A stretch of DNA of 64,000 bases from NCBI GenBank assembly GCA_014529385.2, contig CM043969.1, positions 24,475,946-24,539,945 on the forward strand, given 5' to 3'. The first letter of the stretch is position 1; each line of letters starts with the position of its first letter. This document shows, in pieces, positions 44,556-55,694 of the stretch. Under the pieces are notes generated by a model. The model was not told where the DNA came from. It did no database searches and saw only the letters and a program-made list of their open reading frames with translations. Source of the DNA: Adiantum capillus-veneris (Eukaryota > Streptophyta > Polypodiopsida > Polypodiales > Pteridaceae). Made by a program: the position numbers and the translations under genes.

Positions 44556-46025
44556 ATGACATTGATGATGTCACAAGTATGCCCTGTAGGGACGCATACA
44601 TATGGGGGTTGCCCACGAGCCTCCTCCCCTTTTATAATCTGCACCTCCTACAGAACCTTTCCCTAGCCACTAATGCATGCCTAGCCATCCCAAATAATAC
44701 CCATACATAGGTCTATGGCCCATGGGTGTTTCTACACATGTTTAATTGCTTATGAAGCCAAGAGATGGGTCAAGACATCCCCTAAAAGGAAGCATGCGGG
44801 TTCTTCAATTGAATTTCTCTTTTTGGGCTAATCATTGAGCTCTCTCATACCTCATCCATGATGTAAGCCACAACTCTAGCTTAAGCCCATATAGCAGACA
44901 ACCATGTAGTCATTTTCAATATCTCTAATAATCAAGCTCTACTATGCTGCTTCTCTCCATGAATGGTCCTTGTGTGTATCCACCATAGCTTTACAAGCGG
45001 TATCAAAGCTAATAGTGTAATTTGCACTTCCTAATTATCATTCTAGCCTACTCTCTATATCTCTATGGCTAGACCTAGTATGCATATATACTTTGGTTGC
45101 CATTTCAATTTGCACTCTCTTGCATAGTAATCAGCCTCCTAATCACTATGGTTACTATTCAAGTTTGAGCATGCTCTTGGCAATACCAATGGGCCACTAC
45201 CCTTCTTGATTTGTGGCACTTTGATTAGTGAAATTCAATAATTGTGTGTGCGCGCATTTTTTCTTCATTTATCGAGCTCGTTTTCAGTCTGCTTTATTGC
45301 ATCATAACTCTCATTAAAGTCATTCTTACTTTGCAATCTATTTGTGGAGGCATGCCTTGACGGGAGCTTTCCATTGAACCCAAGCATGATAATTGTGGTT
45401 GTGATTAAGCCACGCTCTCGCTAGTCAGAAGTGCATGACATTTTGCTTTGAAAACCTCTGGAATCCCTACAGTTGAAGAAGTTTTGTGTGTGCGCGCTCG
45501 CGTCTTTTTTGCAATCATTTACTGCGCATTGTCCTATTTGTTTTTACACCTCTATATTTCTCTTTTGTGAGACACACTTGGTGGGAACACTCGTTTTTCT
45601 TAGGAGGTCAAAGCCTTATTAGAAGGTGCCCATGCAATTGGCCACAAGTGGGTGCTCACACAAGGACCCAATCCTGGCTGCCCGGCTGCCCTTGCCTGCC
45701 CGGCTATCTGCCCGACTGCCTGCACATGCCCGAATTGCCCGGTCATTTGCCTGCCATTTGACTAACCTGCCTATGCATGCCTGAATTTCTTGCAGGCTGC
45801 TCGCTGCTCGGAGCTCCCCTAATACCTTGTCTCGCGGCCCTGCCTGCCCCAATAGGCTTCGAGCTCACTCATTAAGGGGGCTTATCCCACAGTCATCATA
45901 TCCTCGGTTCACCAAATCTTCAAGTATAAGGGGGCTTTCCATAGTAGGTTTATTCAAGAGTAGTGTCCTGCGGCACACATTAAAGCACTTGGGAGAATTT
46001 CTCACGACAAGTAGGCTTCAAGTCA
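44556..46025. other. Unassigned DNA with a C/G-rich degenerate repeat
   Basis: No gene recognised. 45675-45765 holds an irregular repeat of CTGCCCGGCT-like units. The right edge at about 46026 is an abrupt junction with gypsy 2 RT. Confidence 0.4.
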
Positions 46026-48353
46026 TGAAGGGTGATGGACAGAATTTTCCGTCCACACCAGCAGTTTGTTGGTACATTCTTTGACGACATGATAGTCTAC
46101 TCAAAGAATGAAGAGGAGCATAGGCATCACTTGGCCATTGTGTTCAAAGAGCTATGCAGCCATAGGTTGCTCATCAATGCAAAGAAAAGCGAATTTTTTC
46201 TGGAAGAGATTCACTTTTTGGGACACATTGTCTCAAAGGATGGTGTCAGAATGGATCTTGCTAAAGTTGAAGCGATCAAGTCATGGCCAGATTTGAAGAC
46301 GGTGCACAATGTCCGAAGTTTCTTGGGACTATGCTCCTATTACAGAAGGTTTATTAGAAATTTCGCTGAGATTGCTTCACCTTTACATGCTCTTCAAAAG
46401 AAGGCAGTCACCTTCAGATGGACACAAAAAGAGATTTCAGCTTTTAATCTCTTAAAGAAAAAGATGACTTCAGATTCAGTCATTGTGTTGCCAAATCTTA
46501 GGAAGTCATTTGTGGTCCAGTGTGACGCCTGCGGTAGTAGCATTGGTGCAGTGCTATTGCAAGATGGCAGGGTACTAGCCTATGAGAGTAGAATCTTGCA
46601 AGGGCCAGAAAAGACTATGCAAGTCTATGAAAAAGAATTGCAGGCCGTGATTCATGCGCTCTTAAGTTGGAAACACTACCTGCTAGGTACAAATTTCGTT
46701 GTCCAAACGGATCATCAGACCTTGCGATACTTCTTGACACAGGCAAAGTTATCTGAGAAGCATATGCGATGGGCAAATATCTTGTCCATGTTCCATTTTC
46801 AGATTGTGCATGTGGAAGGCAAGAAGAACATTGTGGCTGATGCCTTGTCAAGGAAGCCACAAATTTCAGCTGTGTCAATTCCTTATCATCATGAGCTTGA
46901 TGATATGAGGGAACAGTATGCAAATGATGAAGATTTTGCAAGGGTCTTCGAGCAGCTAATGGATGGACAACGTCATGAACACTATCTTCTCAAAGATGGC
47001 TTTATGATGATGCATGGCAGATTGTGTGTCACAAAGCCATTGCGACGCAAAGTTATGGAAGAGAGTCATGTCCCACCGTATGCAGGGCATCGTGGTATCG
47101 ATGCTACAATTAAAGCGGTTGAGACATTCTTCTACTCGCCTACATTGAGAAGAGATGTGGATGCCTTTGTGCGGGAATGCCTAATATGCCAGAAGGTCAA
47201 GTTTGATAGGCAAAAGGCACCAGGGTTATTGGAACCACTGTCTATTCCAGATAAACCATGGGAAAGTATTGCTATGGATTTTATCTTTGATCTTCCGAGA
47301 ACGCAGACAGGAAATGATGGTATTTGGACCATCATGTGCAGATTCAGCAAGCAGGCTCATTTTATTCCTGTCAGGAAGAAGATAAAGCCAGATCAGATGG
47401 CACGCTTGTTGATGAGCAATATTTTCAAGTATCATGGCATGCCACAGTCGATTGTTAGCGACCGTGATCCACGCATGACAAGTTTGTTTTGGAGAGGCTT
47501 GTTTGAGAATATGGGCACAACGCTCAAATTCTCTTCGTCATTTCATCCTCAAATAGATGGGCAGTCAGAAGAGGCAAATTCTACTCTCCTAGATCTACTG
47601 AAATGCTATGTATCAGAGCATAAAGGAAAGTGGGAGCAATATTTGCCATTGGTGGAGTATGCATACAATAATACAGTGCATTCATCAACTGGCAAGGCAC
47701 CTTTTGAGATAGTTGAAGGTGGCAAGAAAGTTCCTCCCATACTGCATACAAAGGACAAGATATTTGAAGTAGATAAGTATGTTCAGGACATGGATGAAAT
47801 GTACAAGAAGGTCAAAGTGGCCTTAGAAAAGACTCAGGCAAAGCAAAAGAAAGCAGCTGATCGTCACCGTCGTGAAGTGGTATTTTCACTTGGTGATTGG
47901 GTGCTTCTGCGCTTTGAAAAGGCAAGGCTAAAGAAGATGAAGGGCAAGGAAAGACTGTTTCCAAAGCTTAGCACGCGCTACTATGGGCCTTTTCAAGTAT
48001 GCGACATAATCAGTGATGTTGTATATAGGCTGAAATTGCCTGAGAGTTGGAAGATTCACAATGCGTTTCATATGAGTCTTCTCATACCCTATGTGGGTGA
48101 TGTGCCAGAAGATATGCCAGCTGAAGATCAGCCGGAAGTGGAGGAACTTGACGAGATCTTGGTCCCGGAACAGATCTTGGCACATAAAGAAAGAAAAGTG
48201 AAAGGCAAGGTTGCTAGGCGTTACTTGGTGAAGTTCAGAAACTATCCACCAATGGATGCTAAGTGGATGGAAGAAGGTGAACTTGCAGAGTCACCAACTG
48301 TGTTATCACTTTACCTTGAAGCCTTCGATTTGCAACCTACCTTGACCCCTTGA
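46026..48353 (+). CDS. Chromovirus Pol, partial: RT C-terminus, RNase H, integrase, chromodomain
   Basis: The frame is open for 773 codons, numbered from GTG 46032. F-F-D-D (16-19) is the RT catalytic strand, usually Y-x-D-D. RNase H Asp165 (Q-C-D-A-C), Glu202 and Asp227 (Q-T-D-H) are present. The integrase zinc-finger set is His346, His353, Cys383 and Cys386. The D,D35E triad is Asp416 (A-M-D-F), Asp477 (S-D-R-D) and Glu513 (Q-S-E-E). GKAPFEIVEG and the GPF-Q-I-type module follow. The last about 60 residues (ILVPEQILAHKERK, YLVKFRNYP, KWMEE) are a chromodomain, which directs insertion to marked chromatin. The RT fingers, palm start, protease and gag are missing, and there is no natural start codon. 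The intact frame suggests this half is young. Confidence 0.93.
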
Positions 48354-48783
48354 GTTTCAGAGCTACATGGATTATCAGTGTGACAATGGCTTCTGAAAGA
48401 AATGATGTACATGTTATTTAAAGTGAGCTCAAATGAAGTACATGTTACATGTTAGAGCTGTAAAGATTGTCAGTTTGGCAATTGCTCTTATGGAATGTCC
48501 AAAAGTTTGGTTAGTGCTATAGAAGTGAGTATTTCTTGTCAGTTTGTCCAGGATACAGTAATTGCTTCTATTAAAGAGTACATGTGTAACTGCATTCTTA
48601 AACTGTCGGTTTGGGTATGCTCGAAAGTGTTACTGGATCCAACGTGTACTAAAAGACAATGCCAAAATGCGTAGCTACCATTTTGTCATTGGAAAGTTAT
48701 TGACTCAAAGCAATGGCAGAGTGCGAAGCTACCACTATGTCATTGGGACAGGGTTCACACGCAGGCAATACATGTGTTAACGA

Positions 48784-48870
48784 GGTGTTGAATACATCAG
48801 GGTTGACAATGAGCATGTATGTGTCGACAGGTGTTGAATACATCAGTGTTGACAGTAAGCATGTACGACA
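48784..48870. repeat. Direct repeat, two 47-bp units
   Basis: GTGTTGAATACATCAG-GTTGACA-T-AGCATGTA occurs twice in tandem just before the polypurine tract. An earlier pair, GCTACCATTTTGTCATTGG / GCTACCACTATGTCATTGG, is at 48672 and 48730. Confidence 0.75.
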
Positions 48871-48899
48871 TAGATGCAAACGAGGACGTTTGAGATTTC

Positions 48900-48910
48900 A
48901 AGAGGGGGGT
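48900..48910 (+). promoter_or_regulatory. gypsy 2 polypurine tract
   Basis: AAGAGGGGGG directly precedes TATGTCACCAGC, where the 3' LTR begins at TGT (48912). Confidence 0.8.
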
Positions 48911-48911
48911 A

Positions 48912-50516
48912 TGTCACCAGCATGTGACTACTATCTATCCTTTTGTTGATTTCTTTCTTATTATTTATTTATTTTCACTTTTTGGAAACACCCCTCTAGA
49001 AATCTAACTGCCCTGCATTGCATAGCTAGTGTGGAATTGTTCAGAGGGAGTCCATGCCTGAGGGCAAGAGAGCAATAAGGTTGGACAAGGACTATGGTTA
49101 GCCAAAGTGGGGTCATTGACTAGCCAAAATAAAATCCTTTGCTACATAGGCTACATTTCAGTTCTTGGTGTGGCTGTAGTGTACAAAGAGGGTCAGATGA
49201 CCTAGAAAGATACAATGGCAGCATCTCCTAAAATTTAGGGAACTGCTATTTTTGGACCTGAAAATGTGTTCGCGTCATTAGCTCTGGAATGACAAGAGAA
49301 ACATTTTATTGCTCTGCTGCAAAGTCAACTGAAGCACCAATTGAGATATTTTTAGCCGGGAATGCCCAAAGTCGAAAAGTGTGCCATGTGGCACTCCGTG
49401 AGCATTCTGCTACTCCTGGCCAGAGAGGGGGCGCCTAAAATGAGAGAGGAGACTCATTTGTAGCTTTGTCACAGGTTAAGAGCTATGGAGTGCTTCCTTT
49501 CCCTCTTATGTAGAGTGCGGTGCTAGGAGTGATGCCCTGCACGCTACGCACTGCTCTCTCTCTCCCCTATGAGCAGTATGTTATGCCCCTCTAGTGGGCT
49601 TTTCATTTGACCAATGTGCAGTTATGTGGGTTCATGCGCGATTGCCGAGGCAAGAGCCTCTTGCACAGGTACTGGATTAGCTAGCGGCTAATCCCCCGCA
49701 GGTACAGGTGAATTCAGAGAGGTTTCACGTGCGAAATCCCGTCCGATTCAAAGGGCAAGTAGCCCTATAGGTGCAGGAGCTCGAGGACTTGCTACGGATG
49801 CGACCGGCACGCGAAACTGAGCCCGAAACAATGAATTACAGCCTGCTGTGTATTTTTGCAGGTTTAGGGTTTCGGCCCTAAACGGACCCTAATACCCCAG
49901 GTTCGGGGACGCGAGGGGACCGCTGTACAGGTGATATGGCGCATTTTCGGGGCAGAAAACAGAGAATTCAGCGTGCTGCAGATTCTCGCCAGGTTTTGCA
50001 AAGTGTTCGTATGCGTCGGGAAAGTCATCTAATGCGTGGGGATACTGATTGTGAAGGGTCCTAGTACAGTTATGCTACCGAAATCGGGCCAGAACAGATG
50101 AAATTCAGCCCAGATTGTGCGGGGCAGCTTGTAGGGAACCACAACTTTTATTCCCTCTTTTAAAGAATAAAGAAATACCGAAAGGGGCACCTATTTAGTG
50201 GCCAATCTGGTGTCGGTCTTCCCATACAAGTGCAATCTAGCAACCTGTATCCCTTTCCCCTTTGTGGTGTCTTGAAAGAAGTACAGGTAAAGTGGGCGAC
50301 AAATTAAATGGGTGAAAGCAAATAAAGTTTAAGGCTAAGGTCTACCGCCCTTTTTGGATTAAACAGGCCGGTTACAGTTGGCAGTGTCAATAGCAGTCGT
50401 AGTCGCAGTCGCAGTTGTGTGTGTCCTCGGGTCTATCCATTGGCATGTCAGTTCTATGCCGGACCACCCTTGGTCACTTGTATCAGCAAATTGTTATCAG
50501 CATGGAGAGCCTTTCC

Positions 50517-50557
<41 letters not shown>

Positions 50558-50734
50558 CTACCTATGTGATGTCTCTTCTCTACCTCTCTCTCTCTCTCAT
50601 TCCCCCTCTAAGGGAAAGTAAAAGGAACCATCATTCAAGCTAAAAGCAATCACTAATGTAAGGAAAAGAAGTAAAAGATTTGTGGAAGTGTAAAATATAC
50701 ATCGTCCCCATATTCAATTCCGCTGCACCTGACA
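48912..50734 (+). repeat. gypsy 2 LTR, 1823 bp
   Basis: Bounded by a polypurine tract on the left and, one base past its right end, TGGTGTCAGAGC (50736-50747). Contains a (CT)n run (50521-50553) and an A-A-A-G-A-A-A-T-A-C-C-G block at 50169-50188 shared with the gypsy 3 LTR. No second copy in the window confirms the left end. Confidence 0.7.
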
Positions 50735-50735
50735 T

Positions 50736-50747
50736 TGGTGTCAGAGC
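50736..50747 (+). promoter_or_regulatory. Primer-binding site after the gypsy 2 LTR
   Basis: TGGTGTCAGAGC, one base off the tRNA-Met type, at the same spacing from the LTR end as at 26647. No gag follows. Confidence 0.75.
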
Positions 50748-52439
50748 TTTGTGATTTTGCATTAATGTGCTAATAATTGATTTTTTTTTCTCTTGAGTGT
50801 TTTGAGTGTATGTTGTAGCATTTTTCCCAAGGACACTTCTCTTACTTATGGAATTGTACTACATGCCATTGCCATAGTTACCATGAACGGGAAATCGGAA
50901 CGGGAACGCGGAACAAAATGCCATTCCCTGTTACGGGTACTCACGTTTGAAACACGGAACTGGGATTTGGAACGGGAACTTGAGTGTAGGAAATGCAAAC
51001 AGTGTATATAGGTGTGAGGGTAGTTGACTTGGTGTGCACGCTCGACCACCTCGGCATAAAGAAATCCTAGCATGAATATTTGCAGTCATAACTTCTTCGA
51101 CATGATAGATTGCATCATTGAAGACGTGCATTGGAAACATGAAGATGTTGATTGCGAGTATCAGGATTTGTTAGCGGCTTATGACGCCAAAGAAAGGTGT
51201 CATTCAGGTCAACGTATTAGCTTTGGAGTCTTGGCATTATTTGAACAACCATCTCTCCCATCTACTAGGAGAATTCCATCATTCCAGAAGAGACACTGTA
51301 TCGTTATTGATCTGTACATATCTTTGGCAGCACATCGGGTCCACACCATCTACATCTTCTTAGCAATCGATAGTCATCAATCCAGAGCCAAAGGGTTCCA
51401 ATCTGAGGTAACCACCGCGAGAGTTTGTAGGCATTGTAAGCCTACATTTGCAGCCACATCTATTGCAGAGACGAGGATTCATCTAGAGCTTTCATCATAT
51501 AGCAATCTAGTCCAAGCCCAAAGAGAAGCCTCTATCTTTGAGGAGTTACTTAAAGTTTCATGAGAGTCACACAAAGGATGTGCCATGGTTCGGGTGCATT
51601 CCAAAAGAAATATCCTTCTTTATCTCCCATTCGGCATTGCTCTCGCCAATCTTCCCACATAGGGGCAATATAAGTTGGTCGGTAACCTTCCTAGGCATCG
51701 GTGCTTGCATATCCAGCCATTTGCTGTACAAGCATCCATCCGGTTTGCAGTTTGGTTTACACCAATTGAGTTGGGGCAGCAAAGGTTGGCCGATGCAAAG
51801 GCATCGTTGATCCAAGCGGAAGTCCATTGTTTGTGAGTAGATACATCATCACCATCCCTGTCTTTTGGACATTTCTACATCACCCAAGGGAGCCTCTCTC
51901 ACAAGTCGCCGTGGAGAACTTCATCTAGAAGGACATTCATTTGAGACCATCTTATGGCATGCATGGAATTCCGTATTAGTACCTCACCGTAAGGAGGAGG
52001 AGATGCCATGTGCACATGGCTCTCTGTGCCACGTGGACATGCTTCATCGACTTCCAGAGCCAATTTTCCACCTATCCCTAGATATGAGTGGCTAAATTCC
52101 TAGGAGGATTAGTATTGGCATTTATGTGAGCCTATTCACAGGATCTGTATGTCTAGACGAGTCCATTAGATTAGGTTTTCTGGTTTCGGAACCCTCTTGC
52201 ATAAATGGTTTGTACACGTGTTTTGATAGATGGTTTTACACCATGGTGGGCATTTGACATGACATGCATGTAGTTTTAGGTTAGAGGAATCCAACGAGCC
52301 ATTCCTTGTTTCAACTTGGGTGGGCAGATGTGCGATAGTTTCACCCAAAAACTAACCCTTGGTTAGACTTATTATTAGAGCATTTTAATTATTTATTTTT
52401 AAGGAATTTGACAGAGGTTTTGTCCTACCTAGCCCGTAA
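50748..52439. other. Unassigned DNA; one unremarkable 163-codon ORF
   Basis: The ORF at 51072-51563 (plus, ATG start) has no family motif, signal peptide or membrane segment that I recognise. Opposite-strand frames of similar length overlap the neighbouring part (51567-51827). I do not call a gene. The stretch lies between two inverted LTR ends. Confidence 0.3.
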
Positions 52440-53850
52440 GTGATTGATAACCTGCAATTTGGCCTATAAAGGGAGCAAGGCACCCATCGATTGGCACCAG
52501 ATTGTACTATCGCTAGCAGTAGAGCTCCTCTAGCGTTTTCTGTAGTTCCAGATCAGCCCGATCGTTTTTGCAGCAATCAGCTAGCGATTGCAAATTTCAG
52601 CCCTAGCTAGCCTTCCCCTTGCAGATTAGCAAGCGTTTTCAGTTTTCAGCCCTTCCCTCGCTGGAGGTGTGTGAGATCTACGAGAACTAGCCTCTCAGAT
52701 ACGGTGTCAGGTGCAACTGAATTGAAACGGTGAAGATCTAGGTTTTACACTTCCACAAATCTTTTACTTCTTTTCCTTGCGTTAGTGATTGCTTTAGCTT
52801 GATTGATGGTTCCTTTTACTTTCCTTGAAGAGGGGGAATGAGAGAGAGTTCTAGAGATGTGTATAGGAAGAGATTTTTCATCATTGTAGATCACGTCGAT
52901 AAATTTTGCATTCTCATTCTTTGGCAAGACAGTCACAGCAAAAGCATCAATACGATTGTCCATTAAGCATTGGTATTCCCTTTGTGGTTTGCAAGAGTTG
53001 ATAGTTTTAGGGTGTTGATAGACACTTCTCAAGCATAAGTCAATACCCTCAGTACAAGCACCAAGTACCCACAATACCTCAGTATCTCTGGCGTTTTTGC
53101 ACCAGATCAGGCTATCAACACCAACACTTTTAGTTTTCAGCCATAACCTTGCTGTACCGTTGTAGATCCAACCATCAGTACCAGCATTTTCAGTTTTCAG
53201 CCCAAGACAGCAGATTAGCCAGCATTTTCAGGTTCAGCCCTCAAATCAGCCAGCGGTTTTCAGTTTTCAGCCCATCGCCGGCATCGGCGACAGTAAATCA
53301 GCCCATAGCCTCATCGCAGTCGGAGATCCCATTCAACATCCCTAGCGTTTTCAGTTTTTAGCCTTTATTAGAACTTGCCTAGGTAGTTAAAAGCATGTGA
53401 AGCACCTCTTATTGATAATAAGTAATGTATTCATAACTGACCCATTAGAATGAAGTTGTGGGGTTTTGGCTATTCAGCACCTACACACCCAGATCAGCTA
53501 GGAACCCCTTACGTTTTGCAGATTCCAGCTAGGACAACTTGCATTTCAGATTTCAGTCCCTTATCCTCTCCATACCGTCAGTACCAAGTATCCAAGTGCA
53601 TAATCCCATCAGCATCTAGAACCATTGTATTAGCATTTGTGCAATCCAAAGCAAATACCACTCTAGGAATAGGGTGGGGGGCCCGTGGAGGGGGGTTTGG
53701 GACCCCATCTGGTGTTAGTCTTCTCTCTCTCTCTCTCTCAGAAGCTTCGCACACAGTTCTATTCTCTCTTCTATCTCTATTTTTTGCACCTCTTTTAAAA
53801 TAAAAGGAACCCTCGTGTACGTAGTTGGACACAAAATTGCAAATTGAGCA
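52440..53850. mobile_element. LTR debris in both orientations
   Basis: 52440-52690 (plus) has a TATA-like GGCCTATAAAGG and TTTTCAG-rich sequence as in the gypsy 1 LTR. 52705-52852 is the gypsy 2-type LTR end on the minus strand. 53085-53560 again holds TTTTCAG-rich sequence on plus. 53690-53830 resembles the end part of the gypsy 1 LTR ((CT)n then AAAGGAACC). The minus frame 52745-53074 spans the inverted LTR end and is not called. Confidence 0.5.
52705..52852 (-). repeat. Inverted copy of the gypsy 2 LTR end
   Basis: The reverse complement matches 50588-50734: CATTCCCCCTCT, AAAGTAAAAGGAACCATCA, GTAAAAGATTTGTGGAAGTG, CTGCACCTGACA. About 108 bp are near identical. A degraded primer-site-like stretch adjoins at about 52693-52704. 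Confidence 0.85.
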
Positions 53851-53869
53851 AAGAGCTAGCTGCTACTGT

Positions 53870-54890
53870 GTGCCTCCCCACCTCCCTGTCCGTGCTCTCT
53901 CCACCCCTGCTAGCCCTCATGTTGCCTCCCACCGTTGACTATTCAGTTGTTTCGTCTTCAACTCGCCCCCTTAGCTATTGAATCATCTTCTTCCTCAGCC
54001 ACAGACACAAGATGGAGATTCCTGCTCCACCCTAGAGGGCTTGAGATGAAGCCCCCTCGCCCGACCCTGTAGAGCCCACCATCTGACTTGCTCTATCGCC
54101 TATGGAGCAAGCGAGCCTTGCAGCAGAGCTGGAGCACCTTCAGGCCACCTTTGTCGTTTGCAAGATTATCGACACCCAGCCAAGCAGAGCTGAGGTAGGT
54201 GATCTCCTCCAGGCTTGCCTTCTCGTGGAGGTGGGAAAGATCATCAAACATATAGCTCCTCGTGCGTGGCTACTACCAGATAAAGTTTGAGACACTCGAG
54301 ATGGCTTTCAAGGTCATTTTGATGAGCCCACTGGCCATCCGAGTAGTCAAGGCTCATTTTCGACAGCGGCGTCATGGTTTTGACCCAGCTTCTGATGTTC
54401 TTATCAAGGAAGCAAATTTGCCCAAATTTGTCTGCTTCCCCAACCTGTGAAGAGAGTACGTCCCGATTTTATCTAGGATTGGTTCCGAGATTGGGATAGT
54501 CTTGGAGACCCTGCGCACGGCAACTTCAGTCACGTATATCTACAGTACACGTTTTGTTTTGGGACACCTACATTCTCCCAAAGGTATCCTTCTACCTAGG
54601 GTGAGTGGTGGATGGTTCTGCTAGAGCTTGGGACTCCCGAACTAGTGCTTTACAGGTAGACAGATGGGCCATTTTGCAAAGGTCTGTCCTTCCAGGAGAA
54701 CCTATCCTTTCACACACTCAGCCTCCTCAGGCTGGCCAAGCACAACAGACAGAGACCCAGGGTGCACAGGTTGGTACCTCTTTAGAGGGAGCGACCAGTT
54801 AGCTGATGGCTGGCAGTAGGTACATGGCCTCGTCATCAAGGACAAGCTCGCCATACTGCCTTCCCGGTGGCTCGGGTGGTGCACTACTGA
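53870..54890 (+). pseudogene. LINE D ORF1 remnant (plus strand)
   Basis: Plus-strand frames match the N-terminal half of LINE ORF1: SPDPVEPTI, LALSPMEQASLAAELEHLQ (54075-54135), GYYQIKFETLEMAFKVI (54268-54315), AHFRQRRHGFDPASDVL (54352-54400), then SRIGSEIGIVLETLRTA and a degenerate knuckle C-F-T-G-R-Q-M-G-H-x4-C (54635-54690), whose second Cys is Gly. Stops and shifts occur throughout, and ORF2 is absent. Confidence 0.8.
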
Positions 54891-54894
54891 GAAC

Positions 54895-55110
54895 CCCCTA
54901 TATAACGTGCATTCAAGCAAGTGGTATTTAAAAAACCCCTTTTTAAACATGTCTGAATAAAATAATATGATCCCTTATTTTAAGATTTTTTTTCCAAAAT
55001 GGAATATGAAAAACCCTTTTGTTGACGTATCTCTGTTAATTTGCATAAAATTTTTGTGTTAAAACACCCCTTCTGTTGAACTCACGTGATACATTAACAT
55101 GATCACATAG
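54895..55110. repeat. AT-rich dispersed repeat, copy 3 (diverged)
   Basis: TATATAACGTGCATTCAAG, AAAAACCCC, then GTTGAACTCACGTGA. Same block order as 19555-19815. Confidence 0.5.
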
Positions 55111-55503
55111 TGCACCCACCGAGCTTGGTGGCCAACCTACGAGAGGCCAACAACATTGGGTTCCTTTAGGGAACCGTTTTGATCCTCTATAGCAGGATAT
55201 ACCTAAGGAGTCTTCTTCCACCTCAGCCTCGCCGCTGCAAGTTCCCCCTCTCTGCCGCTTGCCGTGTCACGTGCGCACTTCACTTGCGCTACGTGAACAT
55301 GTTCTGCCACAGTCTAGCATGATCCAGTAGCTTAGGACTGAGCGTGGCACCTTTTTGAGCCTCTAGCAGGACGTGCATGTCCAGGTCGGTCACACTTGCA
55401 TACCCTCTCTTGCATAGGACATCATTTCATCATGCAGGCATTTTACCGCGTGAACCACCTCTCATAGGTCATTTATTAATAAGTGACTTTTCATTTACCC
55501 TTG
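55111..55503. other. Unassigned DNA
   Basis: No gene or element recognised up to the T-run that marks the LINE C 3' end. Confidence 0.4.
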
Positions 55504-55694
55504 TTTTTTTTTTTCCGAGAAAAAGATCCTTCTATTAGTTAATGAAAACTGCCCATAGGGCTATATCCACCTCTGCAAGAGAGGGCTACAACAAGCATGA
55601 TGGGGAGACTCTCCCAATGAAAAAACAACATATATACAATGGGGCTAAATCAAGAGATGGGAGGAGGGAAGAGCCACACAGGTGGACAGTAGTG

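Larger units (their letters stand above)
46026..50734 (+). mobile_element. Chromovirus (Ty3/gypsy element 2), 3' half with 3' LTR
   Basis: A 773-residue open frame (RT C-terminus, RNase H, integrase, chromodomain), then a 3' region, a polypurine tract (48900-48909) and an LTR (48912-50734, TGTCACCAGC...CACCTGACA). The 5' half is absent. The LTR is followed by a primer site, which is not expected after a 3' LTR. Confidence 0.85.

Noticed and set aside
45675-45765. CRISPR-like or structured array
   Set aside because: Degenerate CTGCCCGG repeats without regular spacers, in a plant-type context.
46026-48353. Host gene encoding a chromodomain protein
   Set aside because: Domain order RT-RNase H-integrase-chromodomain, followed by a polypurine tract and LTR, is that of a chromovirus.
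51072-51563. 163-codon plus ORF as a host gene
   Set aside because: ATG start but no recognisable domain, no compositional support, and it lies between inverted LTR ends. Recorded only as unassigned.
52745-53074. 109-codon minus ORF
   Set aside because: Its C-terminal part is the inverted gypsy LTR end, which is non-coding in the parent. No domain recognised.
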